Origin: Canna indica
Lineage: Eukaryota; Streptophyta; Magnoliopsida; Zingiberales; Cannaceae
Assembly: GCA_034359265.1 (NCBI GenBank)
Contig: CP136898.1
Coordinates: 33,808,501-33,872,500, forward strand
Length of the DNA: 64,000 nucleotides
Direction: 5' to 3'
This document shows, in pieces, positions 23,583 to 34,054 of the stretch. Under the pieces are notes generated by a model that saw nothing but the letters and a program-made list of their open reading frames with translations, searched no databases and was not told where the DNA came from. Within the stretch, counting starts at the first letter, position 1. The number at the start of each line of letters is the position of its first letter. The translations under genes and the position numbers were made by a program.

Positions 23583-25895
23583 ATGGCAAGAGATATCAGT
23601 TCCCGAGGAGGCATTCCTCATAGCCCCCCCCCTACGATTACCACTCGCCCCACCTGTACCCATTGAACCTTCACCTACCACCACCATCCCCCCACCTCCG
23701 GCCACCATCCCCCCACCTCTAGCCACCAACCCCCCACCTGATCCGTCCACCGTTCCCTCTGGCCACCATCCCGTCACATCCGGCTACCATCCCTCTGCCA
23801 CCCTCCGCAGATCCAGGACCATCGTCTTCGAGACATAGGCCACGAAGGCCTAACAGAATTCTCCCTCCGCCACCCGAGGGAGAACTGCGCAGAGTAGTTA
23901 GTATGCGCGGAAGACGGTAAGTATATGCATAAATTATTTCTTATAATTTATTTATAATTCAAAATATCATAATATGAATTTATATTTGGTGCAGATTTGA
24001 GCAGGAGGACGTCCCTCGCACGATAGCGGGGACGATCCAGAAGTTTATGCACGGGGCGTGGCCTACATGGTCTCACGTGCCCCGTGAGCATATGGATTTA
24101 TTGTGGCGAGAGTTCACGGTAAGTATATTTATTAAATTAATGTTAATGTTAAATATTGATCGATAATAATAAAAAATTTTGTAGGCTCATTATACATGGC
24201 CGGAGGACCAGACCACTTTTGTTGAGACTGCATGGGAGTGTGTTGCCCGCGCTCGCTATAACGGGCTACTTTAGCAGGCCCGTCAGATCATGATGAGACG
24301 ACTAGGGGCCACACAGATAGGGCAAACTCGGGGACACGCCCCCGAGTGGATTTCTGGCCCTGTGTGGGACCAGCTCGTTGAGTGGTGGGACACGCCTGAG
24401 TGGCAGGACATCTCCCGGACTGCGTCGAGAAACTGCATGTCCGGGGGGGACGGCACGGGGGTACGCCACACTGGTGGCTCCATCTCTTTTGCGGTTCTTG
24501 AGCGTCGTATGGTATGTATAATTTAATTATATGGATTAATTATTTCAAAATATCATAATATGAATTTATATATGGTGCAGATTTGAGCAGGAGGACATCC
24601 CCCGCACGATAGCGGGGACGATCCGGAAGTTTATGCACGGGGCGTGGCCTACATGGTCTCACGTGCCCCATGAGCATATAGATTTATTGTGGCAAGAGTT
24701 CACGGTAAGCATATTTATTAAATTAATGTTAATGTTAAATATTGATCGGTAATAATATTTTTCTTTTGTAGGGTCATTATACGTGGTCGGAGGACCAGAC
24801 CACTTTTGTGGAGGCTGCATGGGAGCGTGTTGCCTGTGCTCGCTATAACGGGCTGCTTCAGCAGGCCCGTCAGACCGTGATGAGACGGTTGGGGGCCACA
24901 CAGATAGGGCAGACTCGAGGACACGCCCCCGAGTGGATTCTTGGCCCTGTGTGGGACCAGCTCGTTGAGCGATGGGATACTCCTGAGTGGCAGGAGGTCT
25001 CCCAGACTGCGTCGAGAAATCGCATGTCCGGGGGGGACGGCACAGGGGCGCGCCACACTGGTGGCTCCATATCTTTGGCGGTGCATGAGCGTCGTATGGT
25101 ATGTATAATTTCCTTACTTTTAATTAAATTATATATTGTGTATAATGATACTAATGTATTTGTTCTCTAATGTAAGACGCGCGTGACGGAGGACGGCACC
25201 GTCCAACGCCCGTCGATGATGGAGGTGTTTGAGCGCACCCATCGTCGTCGACGAGGAGCGGGGGACTACGTTGATAGTAGAGCCTTGATCATAATGTTAA
25301 GTATTTATATATTTCTATTTGATTTACATAATTTTTATTTATATTTTATATATATTTAAAATATAAACACGTGTAGGAAACTTATTCGAGGACTGTGATC
25401 GAGCGTGGAGGGACACCGGAGGAGTTCGACGCGGGAGCTTTGGTGGAGGCCGCAGGTGGCTGGGAGCACGGCCGTGTTTATGGCTTTGTAGACAGTGGCC
25501 ATGCATGCGCAGTGCTCGGGCCACTTGGGGCACCGACCCTTCCGACTGCGGATGAGCGGCCCTCGTCATCCCGAGCGCAGGACCAGAGCCGGATAGCGGC
25601 CATGGAGTTGGAGCTCACCCAACAGAGACAGACGATGGAGGAGCAGAGGCACGCGATGGAGGAGAGGATGCAAGAGCAGAGGCTGACGATGGAGGAGCAG
25701 ATGCAAGAGAAGAGACGGTCAAATGACGAGTTGAGACAGACGATCCAGAACATGCAGACAGTCCTCACTCAAATTGCGTCTCAGTTCGGCCTTCTACCTA
25801 TGATGTCGCAGCCGTCGTTCTCCTCAACCCAATCGACGCTCCCGACCCAGTCGTTGTCGACTCCACCGCCTCCACCGCCGCCACTGTCATCGTGA
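23583..25895 (+). pseudogene. CACTA second gene (Ptta/En/Spm-type), with duplicated exons 2-3, element 2
   Basis: Exon 1 is 23583-23916. Exons 2A/3A are 23995-24120 and 24185-24512; exons 2B/3B are 24581-24705 and 24772-25100. Exon 4 is about 25178-25296 and exon 5 is 25376-25895, ending TGA. The exon-5 product has a long Q/E/R/M-rich coiled coil (QQRQTMEEQRHAMEERMQEQ) and a proline-rich tail. Exon 3A carries the same in-frame TAG as element 1, while 3B has CAG. Exon 1 is frameshifted relative to element 1 by the shorter poly-C tract. Copy 2B-3B with exons 4-5 is otherwise well preserved. Confidence 0.8.
23950..25110. repeat. Tandem duplication, 586-bp period
   Basis: The segment from AAAATATCATAATATGAATT through the exon-3 donor occurs twice in direct orientation, with corresponding exon-2 starts at 23995 and 24581. 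The copies differ at many positions. Confidence 0.9.
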
Positions 25896-26687
25896 GATTT
25901 TGATTAATTATATTTTGTTTATATTTTGATACTTAATATAGATGATATTTTGATACTTGGATATATTTTGAAACTTGTATATATAGATGATATTTTGATA
26001 ATTGTTTGCCTCTGGTTTGAGGCTGAGATTGATGATATTTATGTAAAACTTGTATGTTTGGTTTCAAATGCATGTGTATGATGTTTTCTGATTGTAATAT
26101 GTGATTGAAAATAGGTTGTAGTCGATATATCATTGTATACAGGAATTTATAAAATTTTCAGTTTTTTCAGTTACAGGTTAACATCTTTAGCCACAATTTA
26201 CCCACGGTTAATCGTCACTAATCCATGGCTGAAAGCCTATCGTAAATGGATGATGGCCTCGACAGGACCATGTATCACGGTTGCTAATAGTATCGCCAAT
26301 GGCTTTGAGCTGAGACTGATGTGTTGATATCAGTGACAACGCCCAAAGCCGTCACTGATGATTTTAAATCAGCGACAGTCCACTAGGCTGTCGCTAATGA
26401 TTATGTGTGACGGTCGTGTGCGGCCGTCACAAAACATCTGAGACACACGCATCAGAGATGGTTTTTTGCCACGGTTGACGCCGTCCATGATATTCATCAC
26501 CGACGGTTCAGCCATGGTATCAGCCGTCGCTAATGACCATAATTCTAGTAGTGTTACTATTGTCTTTTAGTTTGGGTTATTAAGACTTCATGATGCGAGC
26601 TGCAATAAGGTAAGATGAATTTTAAAGAGAGTGATTGTTCGATTTGAGTTGTGCTTGAGGACAAGCACCGTTTAAGTGTGGGAGATT
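25896..26687 (+). other. 3' non-coding end of CACTA 2 and Athila-like tail
   Basis: Up to 26553 this is the 3' subterminal region of CACTA element 2, with repeated GTCACTGATG/ATCAGCGACAG motifs. From 26557 it is Athila-like sequence ending in a polypurine tract (AAGTGTGGGAGATT, 26674-26687) just before the 3' LTR. Confidence 0.8.
26674..26687 (+). promoter_or_regulatory. Athila-like polypurine tract
   Basis: AAGTGTGGGAGATT immediately precedes the TGATGA start of the 3' LTR. It is the expected primer site for plus-strand synthesis and is typical of the Athila/Tat group. Confidence 0.85.
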
Positions 26688-27987
26688 TGATGACATGTAT
26701 ATTTTCCATCTTAAGCTGCTTATTTTCATGCTAAATTCGAATTAAATACTTCCTAATATGTGGTTATTGTTATGTTTAATATTTAGGCAACAAAGTATGG
26801 AAAGAAATAAAAAAGAAGCCTCATTGCACGTTTTTGGAAGCTAGAAATTGGAAAGAAAGCTGGACATGGTCGACATGCCTTAGACGTGCTCACGCCTTAG
26901 CGAAGATACATGTGGCAGAATCAGAAATTACCAATTTCAGGGATGGAAATTTATTTCCAGCTTCCCATAAGAATTTGGACTCTCCTTTTGTGTCTAAAAT
27001 ATTAAATCAAGATATTTGATTGTTAGTTTATTACTATGTAAGGTTGATTTGATTTTCATTTCTATACTAGTTAGGTTTGGAATTCTCTTATAAGAGGAGA
27101 AAAGTTGTAATGAACATGATCTCGAGTTTTTAGCTTTAATTTTTATGCTTTGTTTTAGTCTTAATTTTAGTTTAGAATTAAGGTTTTCAATTGAGCAGAA
27201 ATATTTTAAAAAGATGTTTGTCCTTGCGATGCGTGGCTAATTCTTTTCTATCTAGCTAAAGGACGTTCGACGTTTTGGTTCCACCCAGATTGTGAGATCT
27301 CCCTGTGCTTAATTTCTCTTGATATTTAGTATTCATTTATTTCCTACAATAATTTATCTATTGATCCTTTTTAATTGTTGGTTTGTTACCTGGTTATTAG
27401 GACAATAGTTTGCATTTCGGTATGGTTGTTCCATGCCGGATTTAGAGGCAATTAGTCGATATTACTATTCAATCCGTACTAAGGAAATTCTTGAATTAAT
27501 TTAACATGTGAGATTATTGTTCAATTCACATAGTCTATTAAAATTGGTGATCCCAAGAACTTTAGCTATTGATAGTTCCATAGAGTGTATCTAGGAATAC
27601 TAATCAATAAGGGTTTAATCGCAATGCTTGTTTGGATTAACCATAGATTTAAAGAAGATCACGGTTCTTAGAACTTGTCTATGACCAAACCGATTTGCTA
27701 GAAATAAAAGAACTCATCCTTTGTGTCTGTGATCAATCCTACGAACCGAAATCGAGAACGTACCTTTAGCTAGGCTTTTCTCTCATTGATTTCTCCTCAA
27801 ATTTTAATTACTGTCTTTATTTACGTCTTCTTGCATCTAATCAACCCCCCCCCTCTTTTTCTTTCTTTTAATTTTCGGTTTTGAAAGAATTTGAAACTAA
27901 CCGGTCTTTGTGGATTCGACCCTACTTGTCACGACTACAAATCTCAAAGAAGTAGGTATTTATTTTTGGTGGATTCGACACTCATCA
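26688..27987 (+). repeat. Athila-like 3' LTR
   Basis: It begins TGATGACATGTATATT and ends CACTCATCA, followed by the duplication CTAGT. It is homologous to 7698-8990 with scattered differences. Confidence 0.95.
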
Positions 27988-27992
27988 CTAGT

Positions 27993-28361
27993 ATTGAAAT
28001 TATCATGTTAGATCAAATATTACCTTGCTGGAATTTATTGATTAAATGCATAATTTAATTACTTTATTGTTGCAATCATGCAGTTAATTTTGGTAGTAGC
28101 TGTAGAATAATTTCTTTATAATTTATGTGTTGTGACATATTTGTGTTCGGACATTTCTACGCTTATGACATGTAGTTTACATGTACTTAAGGATTGTGGC
28201 AAACGACGCTAGATGATTATAAGAAAACTATAGGGTGTTTAATTTGTCGGAAAAACTTGAGTATGTACAAGCTAGGTTTCACACCTAGGGAACAATCAGC
28301 GGCACTAATGTGCGGCTAGAAGGGTCTGGAAAGAGAGGGCCGGATACGGGTGAGTGCCCGG
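27993..28361 (+). mobile_element. Gypsy LTR 1, second part
   Basis: LTR sequence resumes after the Athila-like element and is cut again at 28361 by a copia-type LTR. No coding signal. Confidence 0.55.
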
Positions 28362-29984
28362 TGTTTGCCTAAGGTTTTTTGGATTGGTCTTAATCTTGGT
28401 TTTGATGATAACAAACATGGAACTAATATTTCATTAAGAAATACTTTTAGGTTCCAAGTCGGTTAGCGCACGATGTCTGCGATCGAAAAAATCAAAGAAA
28501 TCGGCAAGGACGCTCGTCGATGCTCGGGATTCTTTGGGAAGTTAAAGTTTAGGTCTAGGGTGTCTAGCTTGTGTTGTAAATCCTCATGCTGATGCATAAG
28601 AACCCAAAAAACCAAGCCCGAACCCCAAAATATGAAAAATTGGAAAATCAAAAATGGCCCGAGAATTCACTAACCCTAGGGAGCTCATTGGAGGGTTATA
28701 TAACCTAGATATTTTCTTGGCACCAAAAGTGTCGATAATTATTCCTGAGGTAAAAACTAGATAACGAGTTATTTTTAAGGAATTTTTGTAAGCCTTTAAT
28801 ATACCCATATTTGACCCGAGAGATTATAAAATTTCCATTTTTTAGAAATTTGTACTAGACCCCAAAAATTAGATTTTGATTCTTAAGAATTTTGAAGTTT
28901 TAGATATTTTTATTGGATCCAAATGGGGGATAATCCTTATATAATATTTATGTTCTAAAGTTATTAACTTGAAGTTAAGAAATATTATATAAGAGGACCT
29001 AGCGAAGACTGAACCTAGAAACGAACAAACGAGAAGAAAAATAAGCCAAAACCAAGTAGTTTGCCTAGTTTCGGTCGACCGGTTGGTCGACCGAGTGTTG
29101 CCAGAAATTGGCAGTAGGCATGCGGTCACTCGATCTATCGACCGACGATCAACCGGACATGCGACCGAACTGCGGAAATGACTAGTTTTTCAACCGTTGA
29201 GTTGGTTGTTTCATGCCAACTCTTCATGGCTTATAAATAGAAGCCAAGAGAGCCTTCCTCAGGTGTTATTGAGCCTATTGAGACACCCCTTACACCATCT
29301 AAGCTTTGATTCATCCATCATTTGCAAAAACCCTAGCCTTGAACCTTCTTTCTTGAGTTTGCCTTCAAGCTTCATTTGATTCATCATCAAGGCATCAAGA
29401 GCAGCTAGGATTCATTGTGTTGGAGCTAAGTATTTGTGTTGTTGTATTTTTGCTCCATTACTTGTATTTTGGTATTTATTTCATTGTATTTGAACTTGTG
29501 TAAACCTAGGTTGCTAGGTTTGATAGATTGGGTGGTTGTCTTTGTGTTTGAGGCTTAATTCCACCGGTGTAGACGTAGTTTATTAGGATTAGTTGAGTTA
29601 TCCCTTAGGGTTGAGGTGGAAGAGTGTTCTCGGTAAGAAGGCAGAGACTTCCGGGTGTGAAAGTGTCTTAGGTTGAGAGCGAGACTCTTCAAGTCAAAGT
29701 TCTCGTTGTAAGGGAAACAAGATTAATCTAGTAAAGTTTAGTTTGGAAATCCTAAGCGGGATGCTTAGGTACTGGAGTAAGCATTGGGGCCGAACCACTA
29801 TAAATAATTATGTTTGCATTGCTTCTACTTGTGTTTACTTCATTATCGTATTTACTTTGCTTTCGCTTGCTACTCAACTTGTAATTTGCCTAAGTAACTA
29901 AAGAAATGATTAAAATCGGATTTAGGCAAAAAGATTAGTAAACACAATATTCACCCCCTCTCTAGTGTGGCCATTTCACCAACA
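28362..29984 (+). mobile_element. Solo LTR, SIRE-type copia, plus strand
   Basis: It starts TGTTTGCCTAAGG and ends CATTTCACCAACA, flanked by the perfect 5-bp duplication CCCGG (28357-28361 and 29985-29989). The end motif TTCACCCCCTCT-TAGTGTGG is typical of SIRE/Maximus-type plant copia LTRs, though that assignment rests on the termini alone. No internal domain is present, so it is a solo LTR from LTR-LTR recombination. A GGTCGACCGG-rich dyad region lies at 29065-29170. Related copies are at 37395-38832 (minus) and 39545-43923. Confidence 0.88.
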
Positions 29985-29989
29985 CCCGG

Positions 29990-31013
29990 GGTTTAAATAA
30001 GAAAACTATAAAACACTCTGCTTGTGTATTGTGATTGAGATGGTCGGGCTGAGGAGCATTAATAGTTAGAATGGCTAATGTTCGACTCAATGGGTGATTA
30101 GGGTCTTGAGACTGCACCAGCGGGCCAGCTAGGTGTTAGACCCGAGTGGTGGAGGGTCTTGAGATTCTATTAGTGGACCGTGCTGACGGTAGACCCGAGT
30201 TGGGTGGGACTAGCTGTCCCTAACTCGGTGGGTTCTTGAGACTAGTTGATCATCCTAGTTGATGGGCCCGGTGATTGAGTCATTATATGCGAATCTCCTT
30301 GTGTGACACATTTGGTATGCATTGGTTGATATCATTTGGTTATAGGCTGTTTGGCCGAGTGTTACCACTTAGTATGAAGGCCCGTCATGGCCGAGAGATA
30401 TCCCTCGGGGCGGAGCCTTATGGTAGGATGGTAGCCGCAGGGTAAGGCCTAGGTTGGCCAAGACTGTGATTTATTTGGGTGCGGCTGATTGGCCAGCCGT
30501 GTAGAAAATCAATTATTTCATTGTGCATCTTATTGCTTCTAGATTGCCCTTTCACTGGGATTTAAGTGAAGGTTCAGAAGAACCACTCATTGAGTTTCTC
30601 GTGAACTCACGGTTTATTATTTTTGTTTTGCAGAGCCTGGCCAGTGAGGTACGACTTGATGGCATTGTGCGGCTGGAGTGCAGGTGGTGATGCGGATCTC
30701 GTAGTAGATGGTCATATAGTCGTAGTCGTGTTGAGTAGAGTCGTTGTCCATGCACTGAGTTGATTTCTGTAAAACATTGAGTTATTTCTTTAAAAACCTT
30801 GAGATGCTTCCTTAAAACTTTGAGTTGTTTCTTGAACTTGACTTTGTTAAACTATTTTCAAACATTTAATAAAGTTTGGTATCGTTGCTTTTATTTATGA
30901 TTTTCATGTCATTTCGGTTGTATATTATGTGTTGATGGTCAGTCCATAGGGTAGGCTTCGGGGCTTCGACACATACCCTGGCCGGTCATGCAACCTTGAG
31001 TTGGAGCGTGAGA
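29990..31013 (+). mobile_element. Gypsy LTR 1, third part
   Basis: It contains hairpin-forming repeats (two GGGTCT...AGACCC units, 30101-30143 and 30154-30196; then CGAGTT/AACTCG enclosing GGGAC/GTCCC, 30196-30227), a terminal hairpin TGAGTT/AACTCA (30591-30609), the acceptor-like TTTTGTTTTGCAG ending at 30633, and an end similar to other LTRs of this group (CATACCCTGGCCGG, then GAGCGTGAGA at about 31013). A degenerate TGGTATGGGCAG at 31019-31030 may be the primer binding site. Confidence 0.7.
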
Positions 31014-31238
31014 AAGTTGGTATGGGCAGTACAGGACCATAGGTTAGGTCTTAACTACAACTAGGGTTTGGGTACCGTATGGGCATAGCTAGCATGTTGT
31101 CATACCTGGTATAGTTATGCTACAAGATCGGGCGACCACGATTGCACCTCAGCACGTCATGCAGTCAGTAACTTACAATAGACAGTTAAGTAAATTATTC
31201 AATATTAATGGTAATTGTTCTTCTTAAATGCTAGTGTG

Positions 31239-32403
31239 ATGGAGACTCACAATGCTGCGCTCAGCGACAGCGGCAGTAATTCCACAGAACACCAGGGTCG
31301 AGGTCGGGGACGAGGTCGAGGCCAGGGCAGGGGCCGTGGGAGAGGTTAGTCAGAGGGGGCAGGACAGGACCCCATAGTCGCACAGCTATAGGCCTAGGTA
31401 GCACAGTTGACTGAGGTGCTCCGCAGGGAGCAAGAGTTGAGGCAGCAGCAGCAATCGCAGTTGGTACCCGTGGTACCGGAGGTGGCTGAGCCAGTAGTAC
31501 CAATGGTCAGGGTTCCAGGGACACCCACATATGCAGACTTCGTCAAGCTGAAGCCGTTGGAGTTCACTGGGATAGATCAGCGGGTAGAGGTCACTGAGTT
31601 TCTTTGCGACTGCTACGAGTTATGTGTGGAACTCGGGTGCTCATCTGAGGTGACAGCTTGTATGATAGGCCTACAGCTTAGGGAACCGGCCAAGGACTGG
31701 CTCAATACCTGGAAGGATCGTAGGGTGGCAAACGTGCCACCCCCTACATGAGAAGAATTCAAGGCCGATGTGGTGGAGCAGTATTTGCCATTGAGCGTCC
31801 GCGATAAGCGGGCGAGAGAGTTCAAGCTGCTGAGTCAGACGGGTGGCATGACAGTGTCAGACTATGAGATGGAGTTCACCCGACTTTCGAAGTACCATCC
31901 TACCCTGGTAGCCATTGAGACTGCCAGGGACAAGAGGTTCGTTGAGGGGCTGAGAGCTCAAATCGACAGACTTATTCATTATACCGAGGACACTACATTT
32001 GCTCGGGTAGTGGACGAGGCACTCCGAAAGGAAGCACTGGTGCCGTTTGAGAAGAACAACGAGCCCCTAAAGATGAAGTTCCGACCTCAAGGATCTGGAG
32101 GTCGGCCTTGGCACTCTGAGGGGACTGTTGCAGTGGTAGATCACCAATCGAGCAGGGGACACAGCAGTAGCCGGGGCCGAGGTGGCCCAGGGTCAGGGGC
32201 GGCTTGGCAAACAGAGTCAGGGGGTGCTACTCAAAAGCCAGAGATGTTGTAGTGTGGTCGTTGTAACAAAAGGCACTAGGGGGCTTGCAATGGCCGCATG
32301 GATGTATGATTTAGATGTGGGCAGGTTGGGCATTTCAAGAAAGATTGTCCGGACAGAGATAGTCAGAGAACTGAGTAGTCCAGGGGAAAAGCATCGATGT
32401 TAG
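31239..32403 (+). pseudogene. Ty3/gypsy chromovirus gag
   Basis: The likely start METHNAALSDSG at 31239 leads into a GRGRGRGRGQGRGRG tract, stops, and then the gag core: FVKLKPLEFTG, LREPAKDWLNTW, SDYEMEFTRLSKYHPTL and FVEGLRAQIDRLI. A zinc knuckle FRCGQVGHFKKDCP (about 32310-32350) has lost its first cysteine to a TGA. Stops at 31749 and near 32250 confirm decay. It belongs with the pol segment that follows and reads in the same direction. Confidence 0.85.
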
Positions 32404-32488
32404 TTGGTTCTGTAGCTCAAAAGGTCAGACGCAGGGCAGGGGACAGCAGACCAGTCACTCTGAGAGGCTATTTACTAGGGTTTATTCT

Positions 32489-34054
32489 ATGAACCGTGGC
32501 AGCGTTGAGGCATCTATGACAATAGTAACAGGTACACTTATTATTGATTCATCTACAGCTTATGTGTTATTTAATTCGGGTGCTACGCACTCCTTTGTAT
32601 TTGCTAGTTTTGCTGCTAAGTTACCTAAGGTACCTTCCTTGCTTGATGTGCCATACGTTGTGTCGATGCCTGCGGGCGATGCAATTTTAGCTGAGATAAC
32701 CATCCGAGGCTGTGATGTGTTCATTTGTGGGCATGTGTTGAAGGCAGAATTGACACTCCTGACGATGCTTGAACTTGATGTTATACTCAGCATGGATTGG
32801 CTGGCGGATCACTTTGCGTCAGTGGATTGCAGGGCTAAGACTATCACTTTCAGCAAACCCAGGTTACCGCTGTTTACCTTCCAGGGAGATGGAAGGAGGG
32901 ACCCTATGGGGGTCATTTCAGCCCTAAAGACTCGCAAATTGCTCTTAGGCGACTGCCAGTCCTTCTTGGCCTTCGTATCTGTGGCCGATGAGGATAGAGA
33001 CACGACAGGGGATGTCGGGGGAACACATGTGGTTTGTGAGTTCCCTGACGTATTTCCCAAGGAGTTGTCGGGTTTACCGCCAAGAAGGGAGATAGAATTT
33101 TGCATTGATTTGCAGCTTGGGATGAAGCTGATCTCCATTCCACCTTATAGGATGGCACCGACCGAGCTGAGGGAATTAAAAATGCGGTTGCAAGAGCTGC
33201 TAGACTTGGGTTTCATTCGCCCGAGTGTTTCTCCGTGGGGTGCTCCGGAGCTCTTCGTGAAGAAGGACGGGTTCATAAGCATGTGCATTGACTACAGGCA
33301 GCTCAATAAGGTGATAGTCAAGAATCGTTACTCATTGCCAAGGATTGATGATCTATTCGACCAACTGCAGGGGGCACAATGGTTCTCAAAATTTGACTTG
33401 AGGTTCGAATACCATCAGTTAAGAATCCGGGACTGCGATGTGCTTAAGACTGCCTTCAGGACTCGCTATGGCCACTTTGAGTTTCTGGTGAGGTCCTTTG
33501 GGCTGACTAATGTGCCTGCAGCTTTTATGGATTTGATGAACCGAGTGTTCAAGGAGTACCTGGACAGATTTGTGATCGTCTTTATTGACGACATTCTGGT
33601 ATACTCCAGGAGTAGGGAGGAGCACTCCGAGCATTTGAGGATGGTCCTGGAGACTCTAAGGAAGCATCAGTCATATGCCATGTTCTCCAAGAGCGAGTTC
33701 TGGTTGAAGAGCATAGGGTTCTTGGGCCATGTAGTATCCGAGGAAGGGGTAAGAGTGGATCCTACAAAGGTGGAGGCAGTGCAGAACTGGAGGCGGCCGA
33801 CCAGTGTGACTGAGATCCATAGTTTCTTAGGGTTGGCCGAGTATTACTGAAAATTTGTGGAAAATTTCTCCATGATTGCGGCTCCATTGACTCGGTTGAC
33901 CCAGAAAAAGGTCGAGTTTGTTTGGGATGACAAGTGCGAGGAGAGCTTTCTAAAGCTCAAAGAATGCTTGACGTCAACACCAGTGTTGGTCGTACCTTCA
34001 GACTCAGGAGGGTTTGTAGTTTACTGCAATGCCTCTCGGGTTGGCCTGGGCTGT
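32489..34054 (+). pseudogene. Ty3/gypsy protease and reverse transcriptase, truncated in RNase H
   Basis: A 453-residue open stretch (32489-33850) holds a protease with [10 protein letters not shown] (normally D-S-G, here N) and DVILSMDWL, then RT with [32 protein letters not shown], the catalytic [11 protein letters not shown], and [10 protein letters not shown]. After a TGA at 33848 the RNase H N-terminus follows (FVWDDKCEESF, VVYCNASRVGLGC). The reading breaks at 34054 directly at an LTR start, with no polypurine tract. The rest of RNase H, integrase and chromodomain are missing. Confidence 0.9.

Larger units (their letters stand above)
18237..26553 (+). mobile_element. CACTA (En/Spm) element 2
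   Basis: It starts CACTACTAGAATATACT at 18237 and ends CATAATTCTAGTAGTG at 26553, flanked by TTA (18234-18236 and 26554-26556). It is in the same orientation as element 1 and clearly homologous along the transposase and the second gene. It additionally holds a 5' region with a 57-bp palindrome and a 25-bp minisatellite. It has no equivalent of the 15110-15310 segment of element 1, and carries a tandem duplication of exons 2-3 in its second gene. Confidence 0.95.
7698..27987 (+). mobile_element. Athila-like Ty3/gypsy retrotransposon, 20.3 kb with two nested CACTA elements
   Basis: Two direct LTRs of about 1.3 kb begin TGATGA and end TCATCA. The element is flanked by the 5-bp duplication CTAGT (7693-7697 and 27988-27992). 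A tRNA-Asp-type primer binding site follows the 5' LTR and a polypurine tract precedes the 3' LTR. Gag and an aspartic protease of the Athila/Tat type are recognisable, but no RT, RNase H or integrase is seen. Without the two CACTA insertions the element would be about 6.2 kb. Comparing roughly 330 bp of the LTRs by eye I see around 15 differences, so the insertion is not recent. Confidence 0.93.

Noticed and set aside
26834..27019. Short open frame in the Athila-like 3' LTR
   Set aside because: The homologous stretch in the 5' LTR is broken by indels; no coding support.
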